The notes below the pieces were generated by a model. It was not told where the DNA came from, ran no database searches, and saw only the letters and a list, made by a program, of their open reading frames with translations. The translations under genes were made by a program, and so were the position numbers. Source: Brackiella oedipodis DSM 13743 (lineage in GTDB: Bacteria; Pseudomonadota; Gammaproteobacteria; Burkholderiales; Burkholderiaceae_B). Taken from it: DNA of 64,000 nt. The stretch's first letter is position 1, and each line of letters begins with the position of its first letter. The stretch covers positions 571,521 through 635,520 of the forward strand of contig NZ_KK211205.1 in assembly GCF_000621025.1 (NCBI RefSeq). Direction: 5' to 3'. Below are positions 19,640 to 28,036 of this stretch, piece by piece.

Positions 19640-21197
19640 AAATGACGTTGTCAGCTTGCCACCAGTCTTCGTTTTTGTGGGTACTAAAAATAATAGTTCG
19701 GTTGAGCGACTTAATGAATTCTATGACTTCTTTTTCGGTGGCTTCATCTAACGCTGAGGTCACTTCATCAAGGAGCAAAATTTCAGTGTTTTTGAGGATG
19801 GCCCGAGCAAGACATACACGTTGTTTCTCACCGCCTGATAGCATGGACCCATTGTGACCAACAAATTGATGAATGCCAGCCTTGTCTCTATGGATAACCT
19901 CAGAAAGACCTAGCTGTTTGGCAATATTTATGAGTTCTTGTTCACTAGCCTGATTACCTAAGCGCATATTTTCAGCTAAGGTTCCTGTAAATACAACAGG
20001 CTTTTGAGGTACGTAGGCCATTTGATCGACTAAGCAGGCATAGCGATAGTCTTTAAGAGAATGACCCGCAAGTTGTATATTTCCTTGCTCAGGATCGTCA
20101 AAACGCATGAGCAAATCGAACAACGTGGTTTTACCTGAGCCACTCGGGCCTTTTAGTTGTACTCGTTGATTTTCATTTATTGCAAAATTAATGCCTCGCA
20201 AAGTCGGACCATGCGATACATCCTCAACTTGCACAGGGAATAGTGGTGGCACTATGCGATCGATATCGCCTTCGCTAAGACTGGGGGCATGCGTTAACTC
20301 TTGATAGCTAATCAGCGTATGCTTAATCTTAGTAAGACTAAGAAAAGCGATGACTAAAGATTCACAAGGTGCCGAGGCTCTGGCAATTAGCATCACCCAT
20401 ATTAATAAATTGATTGCAGAAAAGTCGTTACCTAAGGCATAAATAAGCACCACAATGACAGGTAAGAGTGTGCTTAAATAAGATAAGAAAACAGCAAAAG
20501 CCGTCGCTTTGGCTAATTTGTTGGCGACTGCCTGCTTAGCTAACCAGATGTCTTGTAATTGAGATACAGACTTAGACATGCCCAATTCACTACGTCTTTG
20601 TTCAATGTTATCAATAAAGGCAGTGGTCGCTTGATTAATAGTTTCAGAAGCATGCTCCTGTTCTTGTGCTAAGGCGAGTAAGCGTTTTTGACCGATCCAT
20701 TGTAAGCAAAATGTCAGTGCTAAGATTAGCAATGAAACTAAAGCTACCTGAACATTCAGCACTAGAACCATACCTATCGTGATAAAAATAGGCAAACATA
20801 ATGCATGAACAAATAGTTGCAGGCTATGAGCGGGGACACTCATTAAAAACAAGACACCTTGAGTGGCCATGGAATTAATTTTTGATTGATTTTCCAGATT
20901 GAACCAAGACAGTTTTGCAAAATTTAGGGTTTGCTCTAATCCCTCATATAAGGTGCCAGCGACCTTGACGCCGCTTAAGTAACCACTTCTCGCCACTACT
21001 GTTGTTAATGCAATGCAAAGGATTGCCAGTCCCAAAATGATTAAGGGCGTCTGTTGCTTGATAATCGCATTAGCAAGCATTACATAAAATACCGCTTCGA
21101 TTAAGGCGACCAATACCCAACCTATTGTGGTCTTGGTAATCAGAGGGCGAACTGGCTTTGGGATGAGTTCATATAGAGAGTGATTCTTATTGGTCAT
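19632..21197 (-). CDS. ABC half-transporter (membrane + ATPase domains), second of a pair
   Basis: This is a type IV (exporter-fold) ABC protein of about 521 residues. An N-terminal membrane domain with about six hydrophobic segments is followed by an ATPase domain with Walker A LKGPSGSGKTTLFDLLMRF, Q-loop YVPQKPVVFTGTLAENMRLG, signature MLSGGEKQRVCLARAIL, Walker B ILLLDEVTSALDE and switch His in IIFSTHKNEDWW. The start at 21197 has GGAG upstream and overlaps the preceding half-transporter by 11 bp, so the two likely form a heterodimer. Placed behind a siderophore receptor, the pair resembles IrtAB/YbtPQ-type exporter-fold importers (inference); siderophore export is the alternative. Confidence 0.82.
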   Translation of the reverse strand: MTNKNHSLYELIPKPVRPLITKTTIGWVLVALIEAVFYVMLANAIIKQQTPLIILGLAILCIALTTVVARSGYLSGVKVAGTLYEGLEQTLNFAKLSWFNLENQSKINSMATQGVLFLMSVPAHSLQLFVHALCLPIFITIGMVLVLNVQVALVSLLILALTFCLQWIGQKRLLALAQEQEHASETINQATTAFIDNIEQRRSELGMSKSVSQLQDIWLAKQAVANKLAKATAFAVFLSYLSTLLPVIVVLIYALGNDFSAINLLIWVMLIARASAPCESLVIAFLSLTKIKHTLISYQELTHAPSLSEGDIDRIVPPLFPVQVEDVSHGPTLRGINFAINENQRVQLKGPSGSGKTTLFDLLMRFDDPEQGNIQLAGHSLKDYRYACLVDQMAYVPQKPVVFTGTLAENMRLGNQASEQELINIAKQLGLSEVIHRDKAGIHQFVGHNGSMLSGGEKQRVCLARAILKNTEILLLDEVTSALDEATEKEVIEFIKSLNRTIIFSTHKNEDWWQADNVIYL

Positions 21198-22791
21198 TCT
21201 GAATTTTCTCCATATCAATATGATGATCAGCTATTTCTATTAGGGCTGCGCTATGACTTACAACAATCAGCGATTTATGCTGATTTTTGGCGATTTGGGA
21301 AAGTACTGCACCCACGGCTTGGGTGTTGGCGTCATCAAGATGACTAGTAGGTTCGTCGAGTAGAATAATTTCAGCGTCACTTAAAAAAACTTTGGCAAGC
21401 ACTAAACGTTGTAATTCACCACCTGAAAGCTGCATCACGGCTTTATCTAATGTCAGGGGTAAATTGGCTGTACGCAAAGCATCTTTTAGTTGTTTCGTAC
21501 TGGCCTGAGGGTAGAGCTCCTTCAGGTATTGCTCTATAGAGGTTTGTGAGCTCTCTATAGTTGCTGCAGATTGGGGAATATACAATACTGTTTCATAAAA
21601 AGAATCTTCACTATATTCATGAATATCTTTGCCATTTATTGTGATTGAACCAGCATCAAGTAATTGCACGCCGGCTAGCGCTTTTAATAAAGTGGTTTTA
21701 CCACGGCCACTTGAGGCTGTGATGACCGTGAGTTGATACGCCTGAAAGTGTATTGATAGTTGATTGATAACGGCTTTGTCGTTATAGGAAATAGTCGCTT
21801 TGTGCACAGCGATGACTAAGGGCCTATTCAGGTCTCTTAAATCGTCATGACCCCATACAATGACTGATGCTGCAAAAAAATCATTGAGTCTATTTAGAGC
21901 AGCTTTACCAGTACGAATGTAATCTACCCCATGACCTAATCTGAGTACTGGAATTACAAGCGCTAGACTAAAGAAAAGGGCGCCCACAATAACATCATAC
22001 TGTTCTTGATAAGTTAGAAGATATACAAGAGCGAATGTGGTGACAGCTTGTAATAGTGCAGTTGCAAAGGCTGATAAGGTTGCCACTTTTTTGACCCAAA
22101 TAAGCATTTCGCTTGAAAACTTAGCACTTTCTTCTCTGTAGCGTTTCAAAAAATTTTGCTCGGTGCCGTACATCCGTTGGATTTTAATTCCTTTAAAAAA
22201 ATCATCGACGACTGTAAAGATATTTTTTACGACTTGCATTCTGGCTTCGCCATCTCTTGAGTCGGTATAAGGCACTACTAGCAAAAAGTATAAAGAGGCG
22301 ATTACTGCTGGCACTAAGACCAACAACGCTTTTAGTCCAATGAGATTGACTAACAAGACAATAGAGACCATTGGTGTCACAAAAAAGCAAGCAAACTCAG
22401 TAGGAAAGTGAGCAATTAAATAATGAACACGGTTAATATCAGTCGTTAAAAGAGATTTTAGATCAGTCGATCCATACTTGTTTAGAGTGTTAGTGGGCAA
22501 ATGCGCCATATGTTGCGCCGTCTGATAACGAACATTTTGCGCAAAGTTAGCCTCGGCAGCATGGGCAAAATAACTTGATAATGCATAGCTAATGGCTGAT
22601 ACTAGCCAAGCTAGCAAGCAATAAACCCAGCTATGCATCTCTTGACGTTTGGCAATGTCTAAAACCTCCCAGAAACCAAATAGCAGGCTTATTCCGGACA
22701 AAGAGATCAGCAAAATGCTGACACTTAACAACGGCAAGGGTTTCTTTAGCGCTTGCTTAGTTTTGGGAGATAAATACTGGAAACTTATCAT
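21187..22791 (-). CDS. ABC half-transporter (membrane + ATPase domains), first of a pair
   Basis: This is a 534-residue exporter-fold ABC protein. The membrane domain occupies about residues 1-310. The ATPase domain has a Walker A region TASSGRGKTTLLKALAGV, in which the usual Gly-x-Gly-Lys becomes GRGKTT, signature QLSGGELQRLVLAKVFL, Walker B IILLDEPTSHLDD and switch His IVVSHSAALIE. It overlaps its partner by 11 bp. Its ATG is interlocked (ATGA) with the stop of an open frame lacking a start codon (22788-23021). Together with the receptor gene upstream it probably handles a ferric siderophore at the inner membrane. Confidence 0.82.
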   Translation of the reverse strand: MISFQYLSPKTKQALKKPLPLLSVSILLISLSGISLLFGFWEVLDIAKRQEMHSWVYCLLAWLVSAISYALSSYFAHAAEANFAQNVRYQTAQHMAHLPTNTLNKYGSTDLKSLLTTDINRVHYLIAHFPTEFACFFVTPMVSIVLLVNLIGLKALLVLVPAVIASLYFLLVVPYTDSRDGEARMQVVKNIFTVVDDFFKGIKIQRMYGTEQNFLKRYREESAKFSSEMLIWVKKVATLSAFATALLQAVTTFALVYLLTYQEQYDVIVGALFFSLALVIPVLRLGHGVDYIRTGKAALNRLNDFFAASVIVWGHDDLRDLNRPLVIAVHKATISYNDKAVINQLSIHFQAYQLTVITASSGRGKTTLLKALAGVQLLDAGSITINGKDIHEYSEDSFYETVLYIPQSAATIESSQTSIEQYLKELYPQASTKQLKDALRTANLPLTLDKAVMQLSGGELQRLVLAKVFLSDAEIILLDEPTSHLDDANTQAVGAVLSQIAKNQHKSLIVVSHSAALIEIADHHIDMEKIQNDQ

Positions 22792-23021
22792 TTGTGCCCT
22801 TTAGTGAGGTCAGTAATTAGTGCTTCAAGAACTTCTGAAAAACAACTTATATCGTGATGGTGAGGCAAAACGATCAAATGAGCCCAGGATTTTGAGGCAG
22901 CTAGGTGGTATTTCCTCCAGATTGTCTCTGAAGGGCAGGGGAAAGCGACGGTAGTAGAACCTTTGTAGCCTCTTGTGGTTTGTTGGGCTACATAGGTTTC
23001 TAGTTTGATTAGCCTTAGAAA
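22788..23021 (-). pseudogene. Protein-like open frame without a start, coupled to the half-transporter gene
   Basis: Between the receptor stop and the first half-transporter, one minus-strand frame is open for 77 codons from just after an in-frame TAA at 23022-23024, and ends in TGA overlapping the downstream ATG (ATGA). Its product looks like real protein (…YVAQQTTRGYKGSTTVAF, TIWRKYHLAASKSWAHLIV, LPHHHDISCFSEVLEALITD). No ATG, GTG or TTG occurs in the first 48 codons. It may be the tail of a decayed gene or be entered by an unusual start. I do not recognise a family. A second open frame here (22825-23061) has a worse residue composition. Confidence 0.4.
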
Positions 23022-25249
23022 TTAATTGAAGCAGACACTTGATAGGTACGGCCTTGACCAACTGTTAGGAAACCGCTACCGCCACCAAGTACTTGGCCCG
23101 AACCCCAATATTTTTTATTACCTACATTATTAACCATTGCACGCAACGTGACATCGCGATTAGCAACCTTAGTACTATATCGGGCACCCACATCAAAAAT
23201 AGTACGACTAGGAATCTCGACATCATTGGTTTGATCAAAATATTGTTTTGAACTCCAAGTCATATTCCCCGTCAGAGTTAAGCCTTCGATGTATGGCGTA
23301 TCCCATTCCAAGCCGATCTTAGCTTGTTGTCGCGGTACACCTGGTGCTGTATTGCCTTCATTTTTTCCTGCAGCTGTTTCGGTGAGTTTAGGTTGAATAT
23401 AAGCATAGCCTCCCATTAAACGCAAACGTGGCACAACCTCGCCTACAAAGGAATATTCCACACCTCGGTTGCGCTGTTCGCCGTCAAAAGAAAAAACATT
23501 GGTGTTAGGATCTGTATAACTGCTTGGCTTCTTAATTTGGAACAAACTAACTGTATTAGAAAACTGGTTGATATCAAATTTAAACCCTGCTTCCGCTTGC
23601 TTAGTTTTGTAAGGAGCAAAAATTTCGCCTGCATTTTCAGCAGTCAGTGGAGCAATAGCGCCCTGACTTAGGCCTTGCATATAATTGGCATAAATTGAAA
23701 ATGCTGGCGTGACCTTGAATACCGCAGCAAACGCTGGAATGGTCGCATGTTCGTTATAATTGGTTCTGTCATCGGAAATGGGATCACGTTTTTTGTCATC
23801 GACTACCTGATGCCTTAAGCCCAAGGTCAGTTGCAAAGTGTCATCAAAGAGGTAGATATTGTCTGCTAAACCAAAACTATATAACTGCGTATCCCTATCT
23901 GTGATTTGCATCGAAGGCGATACATAAATTTCTTTACCCCATTTGGGATCATACAAATTAGTAGTAATCGTTTGTCTGGTTCTCCCCCCAAATTCATTAA
24001 GGTTTTCATCGTAATAGGTAGCATTAGCGACCACTTCATGACGGATGTTCCCAGTGTGGAATTTACCTCTTAAACCCACATCAGAGGAGAATTTTTCGAC
24101 ATTAAAGGCAAGGCCAGCTAAAGAGGTCGTGAATGTACCCTCTCCATCCTCGATGGTACCACCCGCTGCGCCATTATAGTGGTAGTCTGAGTAACTATAG
24201 CCTGCCTTCGCATAGGCAGAGAACTGGTCAGTAAAGTTATATTCAGAGCTTAAAATGGCTCCCTTATCGTACATTGTCACAAAAGACCAATCGGGGGTAA
24301 TTAATTGATCTGGATCCGGCGGTGAAGGTAACTCACCATATTTACCGAGGCTAGAAATTCCTCGATTAACCCCATCTACATGGTCTTTACTGAAATATCC
24401 AGAAAGCGTGATATTACCTTTTTCGCCAGTCCAATCAAGCGTAGCCGAAACTATTTGATTTTTTATTCGTTGATCTTTGACGGGCCCCTCGCCGGCGCGG
24501 GTTAAGCCATTAAGCCGAATACCAAATTGCTTACTATCGCCAAAACGCCGTCCGAAATCTACATGGGCTGTACCATTACGACGGGACATATAACTACCGT
24601 TTAATTGAGTGATTGGCTCTGCTGTAGCTTTTTTGGGCATGACATTAATCACCCCTCCAACCGAACCTTTAGGAGACATACCATTCATGATAGCAGCAGG
24701 CCCTTTAAGCAATTGCACATTTTCATAAATTTCAGGGGAGGTTCTATAAAAGGGCGCCATCCCTATCAGACCATCAACGGTGACATCATTCGGGTCAACT
24801 AAAAAACCCCTAATTGCATAACTCTCACTCCATGATCCCACGGCATTGTTACTGAAAAAGCTTGGGTCTGATTTTTCTAGAACCTCTGTAAGCGTTTTGG
24901 CTTGCGTATCTTGGATATATTTTTCTGTGAAATTGGTCACACTGAACGGTACATCCTTATTATCCTTTTTTCCAAGGAAACCAAGATCATTAGTGACTGC
25001 AACTTGCCCACCTGGATAGGTTTGGTAATCGCTATTAACAATAATGGGGGCTAATTGAGATACGGCTGGTGATGATTGTAGAGTGTCTTGTGCAAAGACA
25101 GTTTGAGGAAATCCTAGTGCAAATAATATTGCACAAAGCGGTTTAGGTTTTATAATTTTACTGACTGACTGACTGACTGACTGACTGACTGACTGACTGA
25201 CTGATGGGTACGCATTTGTCTTCCTTTTGTAAAATATAATAATTATCAT
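23015..25249 (-). CDS. TonB-dependent ferric-siderophore receptor, phase-variable (TCAG repeat)
   Basis: This is an outer-membrane beta-barrel receptor. The signal peptide core (PLCAILFALGF to VFAQ) is followed by a plug domain (about residues 70-200: DVPFSVTNFTEKYIQDTQAK, YAIRGFLVDPNDVTVDGL, VQLLKGPAAIMNGM, GGVINVMPKKA) and a barrel ending in Asn-Phe. It is similar to FcuA-like siderophore receptors; the ligand is unknown. The frame drawn starts at ATG 25249, which lies inside a Fur box and has no ribosome site. The likely true start is ATG 25215 with AAGGA upstream, which is out of frame at the present 11 TCAG copies and would be in frame at 9 or 12. This copy is therefore probably OFF or poorly expressed. 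Confidence 0.88.
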   Translation of the reverse strand: MIIIIFYKRKTNAYPSVSQSVSQSVSQSVSKIIKPKPLCAILFALGFPQTVFAQDTLQSSPAVSQLAPIIVNSDYQTYPGGQVAVTNDLGFLGKKDNKDVPFSVTNFTEKYIQDTQAKTLTEVLEKSDPSFFSNNAVGSWSESYAIRGFLVDPNDVTVDGLIGMAPFYRTSPEIYENVQLLKGPAAIMNGMSPKGSVGGVINVMPKKATAEPITQLNGSYMSRRNGTAHVDFGRRFGDSKQFGIRLNGLTRAGEGPVKDQRIKNQIVSATLDWTGEKGNITLSGYFSKDHVDGVNRGISSLGKYGELPSPPDPDQLITPDWSFVTMYDKGAILSSEYNFTDQFSAYAKAGYSYSDYHYNGAAGGTIEDGEGTFTTSLAGLAFNVEKFSSDVGLRGKFHTGNIRHEVVANATYYDENLNEFGGRTRQTITTNLYDPKWGKEIYVSPSMQITDRDTQLYSFGLADNIYLFDDTLQLTLGLRHQVVDDKKRDPISDDRTNYNEHATIPAFAAVFKVTPAFSIYANYMQGLSQGAIAPLTAENAGEIFAPYKTKQAEAGFKFDINQFSNTVSLFQIKKPSSYTDPNTNVFSFDGEQRNRGVEYSFVGEVVPRLRLMGGYAYIQPKLTETAAGKNEGNTAPGVPRQQAKIGLEWDTPYIEGLTLTGNMTWSSKQYFDQTNDVEIPSRTIFDVGARYSTKVANRDVTLRAMVNNVGNKKYWGSGQVLGGGSGFLTVGQGRTYQVSASINF
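25160..25204 (-). repeat. Tetranucleotide repeat (TCAG)11 in receptor gene 5' end
   Basis: Perfect period-4 tract of 45 bases, eleven TCAG on the coding strand. It encodes a Ser-Val-Ser-Gln repeat ahead of the signal peptide core. Gain or loss of one unit shifts the frame. Confidence 0.97.
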
Positions 25250-25267
25250 TTTGATAGGTAATTATAT
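25234..25267 (-). promoter_or_regulatory. Promoter and Fur box of the TonB-dependent receptor gene
   Basis: 25234-25248 matches the 7-1-7 Fur consensus at 12 of 14 positions (one half perfect, ATTATCA). Candidate promoters on the minus strand are TATAAT at 25262-25267, or TTACCT / 17 bp / TATATT overlapping the Fur box. With the second, transcription would begin downstream of ATG 25249. Confidence 0.7.
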
Positions 25268-25364
25268 TTTGTTACTTTTCGTAAAGCGAGGCTTTGCTAC
25301 ATTTTGTGGTCATAGTGTTGTAAATACATAACGCTTTACTACACGCTGCTGCTTACAATTGGCT

Positions 25365-26318
25365 TTACTGGTAGCCTTTTAGCACATCATCGATAATGAT
25401 TTTGAGAGCGTTAGGACTCGCAGCGGTGGTATACCAAGCGTCACCATCAACAAAAATAACCTCATCATTTTTCCAGGCTTTTGTTTGTTCTAATAGTGGA
25501 TTTTTGATACTAGATTTATCCACGTTTTTTTTGTTTTCCATCACAGCCGTGCGATCAATAATATAAATTATATCTGGATCTGCTTGGTTTATTAGTTCGC
25601 TAGAAATAGGATAGCCATGCAAACTACCTTTTGATATGTTTGCCGCTGGTTTTACACCTAGATCATGAAAAATAAATCCGTATCTAGATTCAACCCCAAA
25701 ATTGCTAAAACTGCCGTTGTTATGTAATAAGACTAAAGCTTTTTTTGGACTTTTTTCAGTAATAGACTTAGTTTCATTGACGCGTTTGTCAAGATCCGCT
25801 GTTATCTCTTGCGCTTTTGTCTCCTGGTTAAATAAGCGACCAAGGTCAGATAAATGTTTTTTGAGGTTACTCAGATAGTTATGGCTATTTTTATAATCGA
25901 TGTCGTAGCGTACAACTGGCGCAACTTCCTCAAGTTTTGTATAGTTGGCATCGTGCAAAGGCGAAGACAAAATTAAGTCTGGCTTGGCTTTGTAGACTTT
26001 TTCGAGATTAGGCTGCACGATAGCGCCTGTATCCGCAATATCTTTGTCTTTTGCGTAGCGTTTCAAGTAGCTCGGTATAAAGTCATGAGGCATTGCCACA
26101 AAATTCACTCCTAGCAAATCCAAAAAATCCACATCATTCATATCTAATGCGACGACTCTTTTAGGTATTGCTGATACGGTTGCTTCACCAAGTTGGTGCT
26201 TGATCGTAACGCTCGTTTGATCCGACCCATTAGGAGTGCCTTGTTCTGATTGTGAATCATTGCAGCCAGCTAATAACGCCATCATTATCAAGCAAGCACC
26301 TAAAGATTTAAACGACAT
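25365..26318 (-). CDS. Siderophore-binding lipoprotein (FatB/CeuE/YclQ-like)
   Basis: This is a periplasmic lipoprotein of a ferric-siderophore importer, about 317 residues. The lipobox LLAGC gives an acylated Cys near residue 19. The mature part is a class III (helix-backbone) binding protein: VVALDMNDVDFLDLLGV, KPDLILSSPLHDANYTKLEE, an HGYPISSELIN segment and DIIYIIDRTAVM. It resembles binding proteins for catecholate or petrobactin-type siderophores, but substrate choice is inference. The start at 26318 is preceded by AGGAGG and overlaps the ATPase gene by 11 bp. An upstream in-frame ATG at 26381 would bury the signal peptide and is rejected. Confidence 0.88.
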   Translation of the reverse strand: MSFKSLGACLIMMALLAGCNDSQSEQGTPNGSDQTSVTIKHQLGEATVSAIPKRVVALDMNDVDFLDLLGVNFVAMPHDFIPSYLKRYAKDKDIADTGAIVQPNLEKVYKAKPDLILSSPLHDANYTKLEEVAPVVRYDIDYKNSHNYLSNLKKHLSDLGRLFNQETKAQEITADLDKRVNETKSITEKSPKKALVLLHNNGSFSNFGVESRYGFIFHDLGVKPAANISKGSLHGYPISSELINQADPDIIYIIDRTAVMENKKNVDKSSIKNPLLEQTKAWKNDEVIFVDGDAWYTTAASPNALKIIIDDVLKGYQ

Positions 26319-27090
26319 CACGTCCTCCTTTTGTTTGAAAGTAATTACAGAAAATTGCTCGTTCTTGTTGGATAATTTCAAAATTTATACCGTATAAATC
26401 TCGTAAATTATTGGCATTAATAACTTCTTGTGGCGTCCCTTGACAATAAAGTTCCCCTTCTTTGAGCGCCACGATATAGTCAGAGAAATTACTGGCAAAA
26501 TTAATATCGTGTATCACTAATACAATGGTTTTGTGTTTATAAAGTTTGAGGTGATTCAGTGCTTGCATTAACTCGACGGAGTGTTTGATATCAAGATTGT
26601 TAAGAGGCTCATCAAGCAACAAACAAGGCGTATCTTGTGCCAGTGCCATTGCTAAATAAGCCATTTGTTTTTGGCCACCACTAAGCTCATTAATTTGCTC
26701 ATTTGCAATTTGCTTCAATCCCAAGAATTCAATGGACTCTGCAACGATGCGATGATCGCTGTCGCTCAAATAGCCTCTGCCATGGGGAAAACGACCAAAC
26801 TCCACCAATTCTTTTACAGTTAAGCGAAAGTGATTGTCCAAGTGCTGGCGTTGGGTAGCTACTTTTTTTGCATATTCTGCGCTTACAATATTGCTAATAT
26901 CTTGATTGCTAAGGAAAATGCTACCGGATGTGGGTGTTAATAGCTTAGCCATCATCATTAAAAGTGTGGATTTACCCGCTCCATTGGGTCCTATTAAGGA
27001 GGTAATAGTTTGCGGCAGGAAACTCACAGAGCAGTTTTTGAGCACATATTTCTCGTTATATTTTTTGGAAATATTTTGGATATCAAACAT
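26308..27090 (-). CDS. Siderophore ABC transporter ATP-binding protein
   Basis: This is a FepC-type ATPase, 260 residues. It has Walker A LIGPNGAGKSTLLMMMAKLL (about 29-48), VKELVEFGRFPHGRG, signature LSGGQKQMAYLAMALAQ, Walker B LLLDEPLNNLDI and switch His LVIHDINFA. This is the pattern of class II (FecCD/BtuCD) importers. It overlaps the second permease gene by 8 bp upstream and the lipoprotein gene by 11 bp downstream, so all four components are one translationally coupled operon. Confidence 0.91.
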   Translation of the reverse strand: MFDIQNISKKYNEKYVLKNCSVSFLPQTITSLIGPNGAGKSTLLMMMAKLLTPTSGSIFLSNQDISNIVSAEYAKKVATQRQHLDNHFRLTVKELVEFGRFPHGRGYLSDSDHRIVAESIEFLGLKQIANEQINELSGGQKQMAYLAMALAQDTPCLLLDEPLNNLDIKHSVELMQALNHLKLYKHKTIVLVIHDINFASNFSDYIVALKEGELYCQGTPQEVINANNLRDLYGINFEIIQQERAIFCNYFQTKGGRDVV

Positions 27091-28036
27091 AATTTTTCTT
27101 AATAATTAGCGTTACAAAAAAGTAAATGCCACAAACCAGGTTCATCAAAATATTGACAGTAGTTTGATAATTAAATACATGTTCGACGAGTAACTGAGTG
27201 CTGATAAAGAAGAAAACAGTTAATAAGCTCGCGATTGGCAAGATATTTTTGTGTTTACTTCTGTGACTCAGGGCGTAAGCGATATTCGAAATAAAAATAC
27301 CTATAAAACCAGTTAAACCGATAAGACTTGTCAGAATCGCCGTTAGCACAGAAATGATGGACAAGAACAACCCCAAATAAAATGCATAATTAACCCCCAG
27401 TGATTGCGCTTGTTCTTTGCCCAGGGTCATCACATCCAACACACCTAGCAATCTCTGGATCATAACTACTGCTATGACAGTCACAATGGCACTAAGAATT
27501 AACATCGGAAGATTGGCACGATTAAATGAGGTATGGGTCATGCTTTGCAATATAGAAAATTCGCCGGGATTGATACTAAATTGTATGAACTGCGAGACAG
27601 TCAGTAACACCATTGAAAATACGAACCCAAAAAGCAAAAACACAAACATATCGCCCTTACACATTGGCAATAAATATTTATGTAAAACAAAAGCATAAAT
27701 CGAAACCACGGCGATGGAACTAATGAACCCGCCTAACACCCCAAAGGACGTCACACCCGCTGTACCAAAAATTAGCACTAACACAGACTGCCAGACTAAG
27801 TAGACAGTTTCATACCCCATGACTGAGGGCACAAGAATACGATTATTCGTTAATGTTTGAAAGATTATGGCTGAGTAGGCTATACAAAGACTGCTCACCA
27901 CAATTGTTGCTAAGCGCAACAAGCGGTGTGGAATGATATGAGAAAAATCCAAATCTGAGTCATACAACAAAAAAACAAACATGAGAATAAGCGTGATCGC
28001 CGGCAAGCAATAACTGATGACCTTTTTCGATAACAT
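27083..28036 (-). CDS. Siderophore ABC transporter permease, second subunit
   Basis: This FecCD-family permease of 317 residues has about nine to ten hydrophobic segments. It is similar in build to CeuC/FatC-type subunits: TLTNNRILVPSVMGYETVYL near residue 65 (the family's substrate-channel segment), LGKEQAQSLGVNY (about 205) which is the coupling helix region, and LIGLTGFIGIFISNIAYAL. The start ATG shares its A with the stop TAA of the first permease (TAATG). Confidence 0.88.
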   Translation of the reverse strand: MLSKKVISYCLPAITLILMFVFLLYDSDLDFSHIIPHRLLRLATIVVSSLCIAYSAIIFQTLTNNRILVPSVMGYETVYLVWQSVLVLIFGTAGVTSFGVLGGFISSIAVVSIYAFVLHKYLLPMCKGDMFVFLLFGFVFSMVLLTVSQFIQFSINPGEFSILQSMTHTSFNRANLPMLILSAIVTVIAVVMIQRLLGVLDVMTLGKEQAQSLGVNYAFYLGLFLSIISVLTAILTSLIGLTGFIGIFISNIAYALSHRSKHKNILPIASLLTVFFFISTQLLVEHVFNYQTTVNILMNLVCGIYFFVTLIIKKNYV

